Positions 1 to 7,151 of a DNA stretch of 64,000 bases are shown one piece after another (position 1 is the stretch's first letter; the number at the start of each line of letters is the position of its first letter). The DNA comes from Clostridia bacterium (lineage in GTDB: Bacteria > Bacillota > Clostridia > Oscillospirales > Acutalibacteraceae): assembly GCA_017618135.1 (NCBI GenBank), contig JAFZUV010000011.1, positions 124,001 to 188,000 on the forward strand, in the 5' to 3' direction. The translations under genes and the position numbers were made by a program. A model generated the notes under the pieces. The model worked only from the letters and a program-made list of their open reading frames with translations, was not told where the DNA came from and made no database searches.

Positions 1-676
1 CACTTCCATCAATGGAAACATTTACCGTTTGTTGTTCTGATTTAAGAATATCTATTAAAGCTTTTGGCATTCTCAATATTCTTGCTCGGATATCATTAGC
101 TGTGATTTGCTTGTCAACAATGGCTATTGGTGCTGAATTATTACTCAAATCATCAATCTCAGTTAAATCATCTTCTGCGTTTTTTAATTCGTCCATTGCA
201 TCTTTACTAAAAACTGGTTTATACACAAATCCAATTTCGTTGTCAATACAACTTTCAATCAAAGATCTACCATCAATTAGAATAATTGGACGTGATAAAT
301 CATCCTTAATAAAATCTCTGGTCTTTGCAGAAAAGGTAGCGGTTGTTATGAATAATCCTTTATCACCGGATTTCATTACTCCCCTTAACGCCCTTACTTT
401 TTCAATTGGTATCGTCGTTCCTGGTTTATTTCTTTTCGCTTGAACAAAATATGCAACAGAATCATCGCCATCTAATCCACCGACCCCATATCGTATAGCT
501 TCAAGATCGATGCCTCCGTCAGACGAACGCTGAGTAACTCTAACCTCATCTAAACCTATTTTTTCAAGATATGCTTTTAAAAATTCTTCAAAATCATATC
601 CGTTTTCAAAATAAGAATAAAAATCATTTAGTGTTTTGTCAAATTCTTCCGAAGTCAATTCAGTCGTTTTACGCAT
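1..676 (-). CDS. Mrr-type restriction endonuclease (partial, C-terminus outside window)
   Basis: The first 225 residues are visible; the gene runs off the left edge. An N-terminal helical stretch is followed by a PD-(D/E)xK-type core of the Mrr family: GGID with the acidic residue at D57, then QAK with Q79 and K81, and a hydrophobic strand with FITTATF near 110-115. A DNA-cleaving nuclease is inferred from these residues. The ATG at 676 is preceded by TAAGGAGGT, and that ribosome-binding site overlaps the stop codon of the upstream methylase, so the two are co-translated as an operon. Context suggests a type II system, but a methyl-directed (type IV) Mrr role cannot be excluded because the C-terminal specificity region is not seen. 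Confidence 0.8.
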   Translation of the reverse strand, partial: MRKTTELTSEEFDKTLNDFYSYFENGYDFEEFLKAYLEKIGLDEVRVTQRSSDGGIDLEAIRYGVGGLDGDDSVAYFVQAKRNKPGTTIPIEKVRALRGVMKSGDKGLFITTATFSAKTRDFIKDDLSRPIILIDGRSLIESCIDNEIGFVYKPVFSKDAMDELKNAEDDLTEIDDLSNNSAPIAIVDKQITANDIRARILRMPKALIDILKSEQQTVNVSIDGS

Positions 677-687
677 ATGATACCTCC

Positions 688-1755
688 TTAAAAATTGCTA
701 ATAAGCAATTCTTTTATTTTCCCTCTTGCTTCACTATTGCAATTTATCATCCTATTTGCTTCGACACGCTTGATTTTTTGACTGGAATAAATGTTGTCAA
801 AAAAGTCATCATCTGTGTTTGAATTTTTGGGATCAGAGTTGCTTACGACAACTTTTGCTCCTCTTTTATTAAGCATGGCAACATATTTTGAAAGCTCGAT
901 TTGCTCATCATCGGTAAACAGATTTTCAGTATATGCCGTAAAACTCGCCGTGTCGGTTATGGGACGATATGGAGGATCAAAATACACAAAAGTATGCGAA
1001 TCAATAAAATCTTTTGATTCTCTGTAATCACCACAAACGATTGTAACATTGCTTAATTTCTTTGATACGGCATTCAGATTATTTTTATCACATATCAATG
1101 GGTTTTTATACGAGCCCATAGGAACATTAAACAGTCCTTTTCTGTTTACACGGAATAATCCGTTAAAACAAGTTTTATTCAAAAAAATCATCAGTGTCGC
1201 TTTCTCTACATTAACAGATTTGTTTCCATTAACTTTGAGATGATTAAATCTATCGCGTTTTGAGTTATAATATACTTTCCTATCATTTGTAGATAGGGGG
1301 ATAAACTGTTGTTGCAACAATTCAAGATGTTCAACAATGTCATCAACATGATCTCTTATCATGCAATATGTATTTATTAATTCTGCGTTAATATCGCTAA
1401 TATAAATCTCACTTAAATTGAACTTGCTGAGAATATCAAAAAGAACAGCACCGCCTCCAACAAAAGGCTCGGCATATTTAGTGACGTTTTTATCAAAGGG
1501 ATAGTATTTTTCTATTTCGTAAAGTAATTGCCCCTTCCCTCCGGCCCATTTTAAAAATGGCTTAACAGCTTTATTGTCTTTTTCAATATATCTCAAAGCC
1601 CGCGCATCAAGTGGCTTTTCGGCAGTTGTTGGAATAATCCACATATTGCCTATCATAGTCGCATCCTCAATTCTTTGCTCAGAACAAAGCACAGCAACTC
1701 TTCTTTGAGAAATACCCCACTTATCAGCAGCTTCTCTGGCAGACATATATTCCAT
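688..1755 (-). CDS. D12-class adenine-specific DNA methyltransferase (Dam-like) with N-terminal HTH-like domain
   Basis: This is a 355-residue N6-adenine methyltransferase. The SAM-binding FLKWAGGKG motif lies near residues 67-75, a Dam-typical LNKTCFNGLFRVN stretch near 192-204, and the catalytic DPPY at about 260-263. The order (SAM motif first, DPPY late) is that of the alpha/D12 group containing Dam and M.DpnIIA, whose target is usually GATC; the target here is inferred. The first 55 residues look like an excisionase/MerR-type winged helix (SAREAADKWGISQRRV), an extra domain absent from E. coli Dam. The start at 1755 is chosen because GGAGGT sits 6 bases upstream; an in-frame ATG at 1770 overlaps that site. 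It is immediately upstream of the Mrr-type nuclease and probably protects host DNA from it. Confidence 0.88.
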   Translation of the reverse strand: MEYMSAREAADKWGISQRRVAVLCSEQRIEDATMIGNMWIIPTTAEKPLDARALRYIEKDNKAVKPFLKWAGGKGQLLYEIEKYYPFDKNVTKYAEPFVGGGAVLFDILSKFNLSEIYISDINAELINTYCMIRDHVDDIVEHLELLQQQFIPLSTNDRKVYYNSKRDRFNHLKVNGNKSVNVEKATLMIFLNKTCFNGLFRVNRKGLFNVPMGSYKNPLICDKNNLNAVSKKLSNVTIVCGDYRESKDFIDSHTFVYFDPPYRPITDTASFTAYTENLFTDDEQIELSKYVAMLNKRGAKVVVSNSDPKNSNTDDDFFDNIYSSQKIKRVEANRMINCNSEARGKIKELLISNF

Positions 1756-1783
1756 AATATACCTCCACAACTCATTTTGTTAT

Positions 1784-1812
1784 ATTATATTCTAAATCGC
1801 GAATAATTGCAA
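1784..1812 (-). promoter_or_regulatory. SigA-type promoter of the methylase/nuclease operon
   Basis: On the minus strand a TTGCAA -35 (1807-1812) and TATAAT -10 (1784-1789) are separated by 17 bases, about 28 bases upstream of the methylase start. Confidence 0.6.
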
Positions 1813-1890
1813 TACCAATTTTAAGAATTGAAAAAATTGTCGTTTCGTGGTATATTATGTTTGCATTAAAATGATATTTAAAAGATAATG

Positions 1891-2012
1891 TAGCATTACC
1901 CTGGCAAGCACTGGATTTGAGTGCTCAAATCCGGGATGACTTGCTACGGTATTACCTTAGCAAGCATCGCCGTTGTGTCCACACAAAGACACTTGTTAGG
2001 GCAAATCCCTAA
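1891..2012. repeat. Repeat and inverted-repeat cluster resembling a transfer origin
   Basis: Direct repeats ATTACCCTGGCAAGCA (1895-1910) and ATTACCTTAGCAAGCA (1951-1966) match at 14 of 16 positions. Three inverted repeats accompany them: 1913-1932 (9-bp arms GGATTTGAG/CTCAAATCC), 1975-1992 (GTGTC/GACAC) and 1996-2012 (TTAGGG/CCCTAA). This density of short repeats is typical of origins of transfer on mobilizable elements of Firmicutes, but no relaxase gene is in view, so the function is an inference. It could alternatively be leader or operator DNA for the 118-aa gene that follows. Confidence 0.4.
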
Positions 2013-2033
2013 AACCCTTGAAAGGAAAACCGG

Positions 2034-2390
2034 ATGAAAAAATCAATTTTAAAAGAATACACAAAAATCGGTCTGCAAGAATACCTGGCTGAAAGAGATA
2101 AAGATTTTATTGAATCTTTTGCTGACAAAGAGTGTTCGGCTGATTTTGCAAGAGAAATTGCCAAACGACTCAGACCGCTCTGGAAAGATATTTACGATTA
2201 CGAATATGGCGGTTTTTGGAAGCGGCTTCGGATAAGAATAAAGGCATTACTAAAAAATCGCAGAGGCGAGTGTAATGTTCCAAAAGATGTAATCGAATCC
2301 CTAGCTGAAACTTTTTTACCAGAAATCCGTGCTTTCTTTGAATCGGAAGAGGGTAAAAAAGAATTTCAAGAATGGAAAAATAAACAATAA
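2034..2390 (+). CDS. Hypothetical 118-residue charged protein upstream of ApeA-like gene
   Basis: I do not recognise this family. It is soluble, rich in Lys, Arg and Glu, and probably all-helical; it has an aromatic patch (WKDIYDYEYGGFWKRLR) around residues 50-66 and an acidic/basic C-terminus ending WKNKQ. No signal peptide or membrane segment is seen. AAAGGAAAACC precedes the ATG. The ApeA-like gene starts 35 bases downstream on the same strand, so co-transcription is likely and a partner or cargo role is possible. The repeat cluster immediately upstream suggests it lies inside a mobile element. Confidence 0.55.
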   Translation: MKKSILKEYTKIGLQEYLAERDKDFIESFADKECSADFAREIAKRLRPLWKDIYDYEYGGFWKRLRIRIKALLKNRRGECNVPKDVIESLAETFLPEIRAFFESEEGKKEFQEWKNKQ

Positions 2391-2425
2391 CGATATGAAA
2401 TATACTGCTTATTGGAGTGATAAAA

Positions 2426-3760
2426 ATGAAAATTCCTGAAGATTTTACAAGTTTGACAGGTGCCGTTAAAACCGACAATGGAAGTGTTCTATTTTCTTCA
2501 AACAAGTATAAATTTACCTATTTATTCGATAATATTTTTAAAAAAGAAGAGTCAAAAATAACAATTCTTCCGGAACAACAGTTTATCTTTGGTCAGACAC
2601 ACAATGGCTTTGATATAGCCGTTTATTTAGGAAAGCAGCCTTTTGAAATCAAAGGCAACAGGGCGTTAAATACAGCGGGATTTATTCTTTCTTCTGGCAA
2701 TTGTTATAAAAACAGCCTTAAAGTTTTTGACGCAATTCAGTTTTCTGGCGGAACATTAAATAAGTTGTTCCCCAGAGATTCTCTGAGGATAGATTTCATT
2801 AACTCTAAGAACATTGATTTCAATGATGACAGTGTGGAGTTTAGTTTTAATATTAACAACGAAACGATAAAAGTTAAGATTTATTCTACCGTCTCGGCGA
2901 ATTCTGGAATTAACGGTAGCAACATAAATACAAGTGATGTTTTACTTAGATTAGAATTTGAAAAAAAGAAAAAAATTGAAAGCCTTTTTGAATATTATAA
3001 CAAACTAAAAGATGTTATTTCGTTTTTAACAAATAGACGAAATGTGTCTTTTGAAAAAATAAGTATTCAAACAAAACAAATAATTAATGAGGATCATTAT
3101 TACAATGATTCTGGTTATGTTTATGTTAAAGAAGAAAAGCCTCCAACCAACAAAAATTTTTATAGTAATATATGGTTTACTGACATACAGTCTGCATTAC
3201 CTAATTTATTCTATAACATTTTTAATTGTACTGAAAAAAGACATATATATTCATTTGGGTTTGTTTCTGAGACTGACGAAGATAGTTCATTAATTAGTAA
3301 CAGAAAAGTACAAGATATTTGTACATCATTAGAAAGTGAATTGCAGAACAAAAAAGAAAAATTGCCCCCAGAATATACAGAACTCATTTCCTTAGTGAAA
3401 AAAGATATTAAAATAATAGAGGAGAAATACCAGTTAGACAACGAACATTTTTCGCAGATTAAAGGCAGCATGTCAAATTGGGGTGATAGTTTATCGGATA
3501 GGGTCATTAAGTTATATTCTGAACATATAACTGAAATTTTGAAACTTCCTATGCCTGGTTTCAATATAGATGAAACCGCAATAAATCAATTTGTCAAATA
3601 CAGAAATGATATTACCCATGGAAAGCATAGGGTGATGACCCAAGATATTGCCAATACGGCATATGCTATGGGAGCATTGTCTTATTGTGCTTTTTTGTCA
3701 AGAATAGGGCTTGATTCCGATAAAATAGCATATTTATGCGAAAGAAAAATCATGTCATGA
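2426..3760 (+). CDS. ApeA-like HEPN-domain anti-phage protein
   Basis: This is a 444-residue protein laid out like ApeA abortive-infection proteins: a beta-rich N-terminal domain (about residues 1-300) and a C-terminal HEPN helical domain. The HEPN RNase signature R-x4-6-H is present as RNDITH (R393, H398), followed by GKH. In characterised ApeA systems this motif is needed for RNA cleavage during phage infection; activity here is inferred from family membership. Although GTG at 2417 is in frame, ATG at 2426 is preferred because TTGGAG lies 8 bases upstream of it. Neighbouring restriction genes and a TnpV gene make this part of a defence island. Its A+T content looks higher than the core genes to the right, consistent with acquisition. 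Confidence 0.75.
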   Translation: MKIPEDFTSLTGAVKTDNGSVLFSSNKYKFTYLFDNIFKKEESKITILPEQQFIFGQTHNGFDIAVYLGKQPFEIKGNRALNTAGFILSSGNCYKNSLKVFDAIQFSGGTLNKLFPRDSLRIDFINSKNIDFNDDSVEFSFNINNETIKVKIYSTVSANSGINGSNINTSDVLLRLEFEKKKKIESLFEYYNKLKDVISFLTNRRNVSFEKISIQTKQIINEDHYYNDSGYVYVKEEKPPTNKNFYSNIWFTDIQSALPNLFYNIFNCTEKRHIYSFGFVSETDEDSSLISNRKVQDICTSLESELQNKKEKLPPEYTELISLVKKDIKIIEEKYQLDNEHFSQIKGSMSNWGDSLSDRVIKLYSEHITEILKLPMPGFNIDETAINQFVKYRNDITHGKHRVMTQDIANTAYAMGALSYCAFLSRIGLDSDKIAYLCERKIMS

Positions 3761-3777
3761 ACTTTCTTTATTGAACA

Positions 3778-3805
3778 GGCGAGGAGTTTTGCTCCTCGCC
3801 CGTTT
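3778..3805. terminator. Convergent terminator between ApeA-like and TnpV genes
   Basis: A perfect 9-bp stem GGCGAGGAG/CTCCTCGCC (3778-3786 and 3792-3800) with a TTTTG loop is followed by CGTTTTCTTT on the plus strand. It can serve the genes converging from both sides. Confidence 0.75.
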
Positions 3806-3808
3806 TCT

Positions 3809-4111
3809 TTACTGATACACAAACTCATTCAGCACGAATTCTTCCACTCGGTTGCGAATGTTATTCATCCTGCAGAGCCATTCCATTTGGTCAGTAGATT
3901 TAAGTTGTTCGGTAACATTTTCGACTTCTGCGGTTTGCTTTACAAGCCGGTCAAACGTTTCCTCGACATCTCTGTCAAAATATATTAGATACGCTTGCAG
4001 AGTGCCTTTCATCCGCATTGCGTTTATGACGGTTCTCTTATTGTTATAGAGATAGTCATAATGCAATCGTCCCCATTTACCGATGTTTTTGATTTCGTCT
4101 GTCTTTTTCAC
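3809..4111 (-). CDS. TnpV-family transposon protein
   Basis: A 100-residue helical protein carrying the TnpV hallmark IGKWGRLHYDYL near residues 10-21, followed by a long helical tail (YFDRDVEETFDRLVKQ and onward). TnpV proteins are small accessory products of Clostridia mobile elements (Tn4451/Tn1549-type and relatives); their function is unknown. It is somewhat shorter than the usual 115-120 residues, lacking the typical N-terminal lead-in, but the GTG start at 4111 has a good GGAGG site (TCGGAGGTAAAGAACA) so the gene may be intact. Lying 110 bases from the 3' end of tRNA-Leu, it marks the region as mobile DNA or its remnant. Confidence 0.7.
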   Translation of the reverse strand: MKKTDEIKNIGKWGRLHYDYLYNNKRTVINAMRMKGTLQAYLIYFDRDVEETFDRLVKQTAEVENVTEQLKSTDQMEWLCRMNNIRNRVEEFVLNEFVYQ

Positions 4112-4172
4112 TGTTCTTTACCTCCGAATTTTTAATTTTTGTGTTAAAGTTCGGATAAGTAAAAAATAAAAC

Positions 4173-4214
4173 AAATCCGAACGATTCACCAATTGGTAAA
4201 AGGTTCGGATTTTT
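4173..4214 (-). terminator. Terminator downstream of tRNA-Leu
   Basis: AAATCCGAAC (4173-4182) and GTTCGGATTT (4203-4212) form a 10-bp stem flanked by A-rich and T-rich sequence. A further GTTCGGAT at 4149-4156 could pair with the same ATCCGAAC arm, giving two mutually exclusive hairpins. Confidence 0.6.
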
Positions 4215-4220
4215 AGAGTT

Positions 4221-4307
4221 TGGTGCCGGAAGCGGGACTTGAACCCGCACCCTGTTGCCAGGACCAGATTTTGAGTCTGGCACGTCTGCCAATTCCATCA
4301 TTCCGGC
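4221..4307 (-). tRNA. tRNA-Leu (anticodon CAA)
   Basis: The acceptor arms GCCGGAA (from 4307) and TTCCGGC pair over 7 bp with discriminator A and an encoded CCA (4221-4223). The anticodon stem CCAGA/TCTGG encloses the loop CTCAAAA, giving anticodon CAA. A long variable arm (class II) and the TTCAAGT T-loop agree with tRNA-Leu. The accessory island lies on its 3' side, the usual integration side for islands that use tRNA genes. Confidence 0.95.
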
Positions 4308-4323
4308 AAAGTCACCGTCGGAC

Positions 4324-4352
4324 ATTATACAACAAATTTTCTACAAAATCAA
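4324..4352 (-). promoter_or_regulatory. tRNA-Leu promoter
   Basis: Minus-strand TTGATT (4347-4352) and TATAAT (4324-4329) are spaced by 17 bases, 17 bases upstream of the tRNA 5' end. Confidence 0.65.
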
Positions 4353-4389
4353 GAGTTATTTGCAAGCTTGTTGTTTTGTAAATTTTTTG

Positions 4390-4418
4390 TTGTATTTTTT
4401 CTTCTGAAATGGTATACT
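4390..4418 (+). promoter_or_regulatory. degV promoter
   Basis: TTGTAT (4390-4395) and TATACT (4413-4418) are separated by 17 bases and lie just ahead of the degV ribosome-binding site. Confidence 0.5.
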
Positions 4419-4450
4419 GTTTCACAGATAATGGGTTTGGAGGGACTATC

Positions 4451-5311
4451 TTGGCAGAGAAAATAATTATTACAAGTGACAGTACAACCGATTTAAGTCC
4501 GGAACTGATAGAGCGTTACGGTATAGTCACCCTACCTATGGGTATAACGCTTGGTGATAAGACTTACCGTGACGGCGTTGATATCACGCCGGACGATATA
4601 TATGATCATCAGAGAAAATACGGTGAATTGCCTAAAACCGCGGCTACCAATGTGGGCGAGTGCGGAGACTTTTTCAGACCGCTTGTTGAAAAGGGATATT
4701 CAATTGTGCATTTTACCATCAGTGCTGAAATGTCATCCACATTTAATAACGCTTGCATTGCAGCTGATGAGTTTGATAATGTTTATGTTGTAGATACGAG
4801 AAATCTGTCAACCGGCGGAGGTCTTTTACTGCTGGCTGCGTGCGATATGATAAAGGCCGGCAAATCCGCTCAGGAAATTGCCTGTGAGTGCCGCGAGCTT
4901 GCAAGCAGGGTAGACGCTTCATTTGTTATTGACAGTCTTGAGTATCTATATAAGGGCGGCAGATGCTCTGCGCTTTCCATGATGGGAGCAAACCTATTAA
5001 AGCTTAAACCGTGTATTGAGGTAAAAGGCGGTGCTATGGGCGTCGGCAAAAAGTATCGTGGCAGGTACGGCGAGGTTTTAAAACAGTACGCCGAGGATCG
5101 ATTGGCAAACAGAGATGACCTGGTGCCAACGCGTGTATTTGTAACACACGCCGGATGTGAGCCGGAAGTTGTTGACAGTATTGTGGAACTTGTAAAATCA
5201 AAGGGAATATTTGATGAGGTTTTTGTAACCCGAGCGGGTTGTACGGTATCGTCGCACTGCGGCGCAAATACGCTGGGAGTTTTATTTATCAGAAAATCGA
5301 AAGTTGTGTAA
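4451..5311 (+). CDS. DegV family fatty-acid-binding protein
   Basis: A 286-residue cytosolic DegV protein. The family binds fatty acids (FakB is the characterised member, presenting them to the kinase FakA). Visible family motifs are SDSTTDLS near residues 8-15, PKTAATNVGE near 57-66 and the SLEYLYKGGRCS region. The start is read as TTG at 4451 because GGAGGG ends 6 bases upstream and the protein then begins MAEKIIITSDS, as is usual; an upstream in-frame ATG at 4409 overlaps the promoter. It is a single-gene unit between divergent tRNA-Leu and a convergent lysine operon. The specific lipid ligand cannot be told from sequence. Confidence 0.9.
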   Translation: MAEKIIITSDSTTDLSPELIERYGIVTLPMGITLGDKTYRDGVDITPDDIYDHQRKYGELPKTAATNVGECGDFFRPLVEKGYSIVHFTISAEMSSTFNNACIAADEFDNVYVVDTRNLSTGGGLLLLAACDMIKAGKSAQEIACECRELASRVDASFVIDSLEYLYKGGRCSALSMMGANLLKLKPCIEVKGGAMGVGKKYRGRYGEVLKQYAEDRLANRDDLVPTRVFVTHAGCEPEVVDSIVELVKSKGIFDEVFVTRAGCTVSSHCGANTLGVLFIRKSKVV

Positions 5312-5336
5312 CCCTGATTGTCTTTTTACATAGTAT

Positions 5337-5369
5337 AAAGCAGGGGCGTTTGCAGGATCCTGCTTTTTC
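5337..5369 (+). terminator. Terminator after degV
   Basis: AAAGCAGG (5337-5344) pairs with CCTGCTTT (5359-5366), followed by TTT; the palindrome GCAGGATCCTGC sits in the 3' half. Confidence 0.6.
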
Positions 5370-5424
5370 GGCGGTAGTAGGTTGCTATCTCTAAGTTACC
5401 GGATGTTGCCCCATAAATATAAAG

Positions 5425-5455
5425 GCTCTCTCCGTTTGGAGAGAGCTGATTTTTT
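5425..5455. terminator. Bidirectional terminator between degV and dapB
   Basis: GCTCTCTCC/GGAGAGAGC (5425-5433 and 5438-5446) forms a perfect 9-bp stem with a GTTT loop, followed by GATTTTTT on the plus strand and A/T-rich sequence on the other side. It ends the asd-dapA-dapB transcript. Confidence 0.8.
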
Positions 5456-5460
5456 ATAAT

Positions 5461-6216
5461 TCATTCTTTTCCTATTATATCATTCATATCATATAAACCG
5501 GGCTTTGCACCGTATAAAAATCTTGCCGCCGCGATAGCACCGGAAGCGAATACGCCTTTTGACTGTGCACTGTGGGAAAGTGTAATTACTTCCTCATGAC
5601 CGGCAAAGATGATTTCGTGTTCGCCAACAATTGTACCGCCTCGTACAGAGTGTATACCTATCTCGTTTTTTGGTCTCATACGGCGTTTTGAGTGCCGGTC
5701 ATATTCATAGCTGTAAGTGTCCTCAAAAACCGAATTAACGGCATTTGCAAGCATAATTGCAGTCCCTGAAGGTGCGTCAAGCTTACGGTTATGGTGTCTT
5801 TCAACTATTTCAATATCAAAGTCACTGCCTAAGATAGTTGCGGCGCGTTTTGCAAGACTACATAACACATTTACACCGAGCGACATATTTGCCGTAAAAA
5901 AAACCGGCACAGTATTTGAAGCTGATTTAATCTTGGATATCTGTTCGTCGTTAAAACCCGTGGTGGCAATTAAAGCAGGTACTCTTTTTGCAACTGCAAA
6001 CTCAAGTAATTTTTCAAGCGCCTCTACATTTGAAAAATCAATGATAACATCAGGTGCCATTGTTACTTCGGTAAAGCTTTTGAAAACAGGAAAACTAAGC
6101 GGGCGCTCAATAGCGTCTACACCGGCGATAATTTCAATATCATCGCATTCTTCGACGAGATTGATTATGGCGTTTCCCATTTTGCCGCAGCAACCGGAAA
6201 GCAGTACTTTTATCAT
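5461..6216 (-). CDS. dapB: 4-hydroxy-tetrahydrodipicolinate reductase
   Basis: A 251-residue DapB, which reduces hydroxy-tetrahydrodipicolinate with NAD(P)H in the diaminopimelate/lysine pathway. The nucleotide-binding loop GCCGKMG is at residues 8-14 and the substrate-binding signature ERHHNRKLDAPSGTA at about 137-151 carries the catalytic His pair and Lys. Length fits the family. It is the last gene of asd-dapA-dapB, 17 bases after dapA, with AGGATG before the ATG. In a spore former this pathway also feeds dipicolinate for the spore core and mDAP for peptidoglycan. Confidence 0.97.
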   Translation of the reverse strand: MIKVLLSGCCGKMGNAIINLVEECDDIEIIAGVDAIERPLSFPVFKSFTEVTMAPDVIIDFSNVEALEKLLEFAVAKRVPALIATTGFNDEQISKIKSASNTVPVFFTANMSLGVNVLCSLAKRAATILGSDFDIEIVERHHNRKLDAPSGTAIMLANAVNSVFEDTYSYEYDRHSKRRMRPKNEIGIHSVRGGTIVGEHEIIFAGHEEVITLSHSAQSKGVFASGAIAAARFLYGAKPGLYDMNDIIGKE

Positions 6217-6233
6217 CTTTTCACATCCTAAAA

Positions 6234-7127
6234 CTATTTTATACTAAACCCGCATTCTATAAGTTTATCTTTGAGTATTTCCTTAGCATCTCTGTTCATT
6301 GAATAAAGCGGCAACCTGCAAGGGCCAATATCAAGCCCTAACATATTCATTGCTTCTTTTACCGGTACCGGATTTACATCGCTGAAAAGCGCATTCATAA
6401 GTCCGTTATACTTAATCTGTTCCTGCGCGGCTTTCTCAAAATTACCGTTTATACAATCGGTACAGATATTATGCATAACTCCGGGTGCAATGTTAGAAAG
6501 TACGGATATTACGCCGATTCCTCCAAGTGACATAATAGGTACGGTCTGATCGTCGTTACCGGAATAAATATCCAAATTATCGCCGCATAAATACCTGGTC
6601 TCAGCAACCGAGGAGAGGTCGCCGTTTGCCTCTTTTGTTGCAATTATATTCGGATGTTTCGACAATTCTTTATATGTTTCGGGCTTTATTGCAACACCTG
6701 TTCTTGACGGAACATTATAAAGAATAATAGGTCTGTCAACGCGATCAGCTATGTAGTTATAGTGCGCTACGAGCCCCGCCTGAGAAGTTTTGTTATAATA
6801 TGGGGTTACCATTAGGAATGCGTCAGCTCCCACATCACGAGCGTCATTACAAAGCTCAACCGAATAAACGGTATCGTTACTTCCGGTGCCGGCAATTACA
6901 GGAACTCTTCCGCAAGCCGCGTTTGCCGCGACCTCAATAACGCGCAAATGCTCATCATAGCGAAGTGTCGATTTTTCACCGGTGGTGCCGCATATAATAA
7001 GCGCGTCGACACCGCCGCTTATTTGTTCCTCAACAAGCTTCCTCAGACGATTGAAATCTATGCTTGAATCATCATTCATGGGAGTAACAAGTGCCGTACC
7101 GACGCCGGTAAAAACGCGCTTTTTCAT
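6234..7127 (-). CDS. dapA: 4-hydroxy-tetrahydrodipicolinate synthase
   Basis: A 297-residue (beta/alpha)8 aldolase condensing pyruvate with aspartate semialdehyde. GTTGEK (about residues 46-51) corresponds to the GTTGE carboxylate-binding motif, YNVPSRTGV contains the Tyr of the catalytic relay, and the Schiff-base Lys lies in IATKEANGD (about 160-168). The gene follows asd by 24 bases and precedes dapB by 17 on the minus strand. The usual Ser/Ala after GTTGE is Lys here, a small variation that does not touch catalytic residues. Confidence 0.97.
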   Translation of the reverse strand: MKKRVFTGVGTALVTPMNDDSSIDFNRLRKLVEEQISGGVDALIICGTTGEKSTLRYDEHLRVIEVAANAACGRVPVIAGTGSNDTVYSVELCNDARDVGADAFLMVTPYYNKTSQAGLVAHYNYIADRVDRPIILYNVPSRTGVAIKPETYKELSKHPNIIATKEANGDLSSVAETRYLCGDNLDIYSGNDDQTVPIMSLGGIGVISVLSNIAPGVMHNICTDCINGNFEKAAQEQIKYNGLMNALFSDVNPVPVKEAMNMLGLDIGPCRLPLYSMNRDAKEILKDKLIECGFSIK

Positions 7128-7151
7128 AAAAACACCTCAAAAATATATTAT

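Noticed and set aside
4077..4325. 82-residue minus-strand open frame
   Set aside because: It reads through the tRNA-Leu gene and its terminator.
5717..6247. 176-residue plus-strand open frame
   Set aside because: Antisense to dapB; composition typical of a shadow frame.
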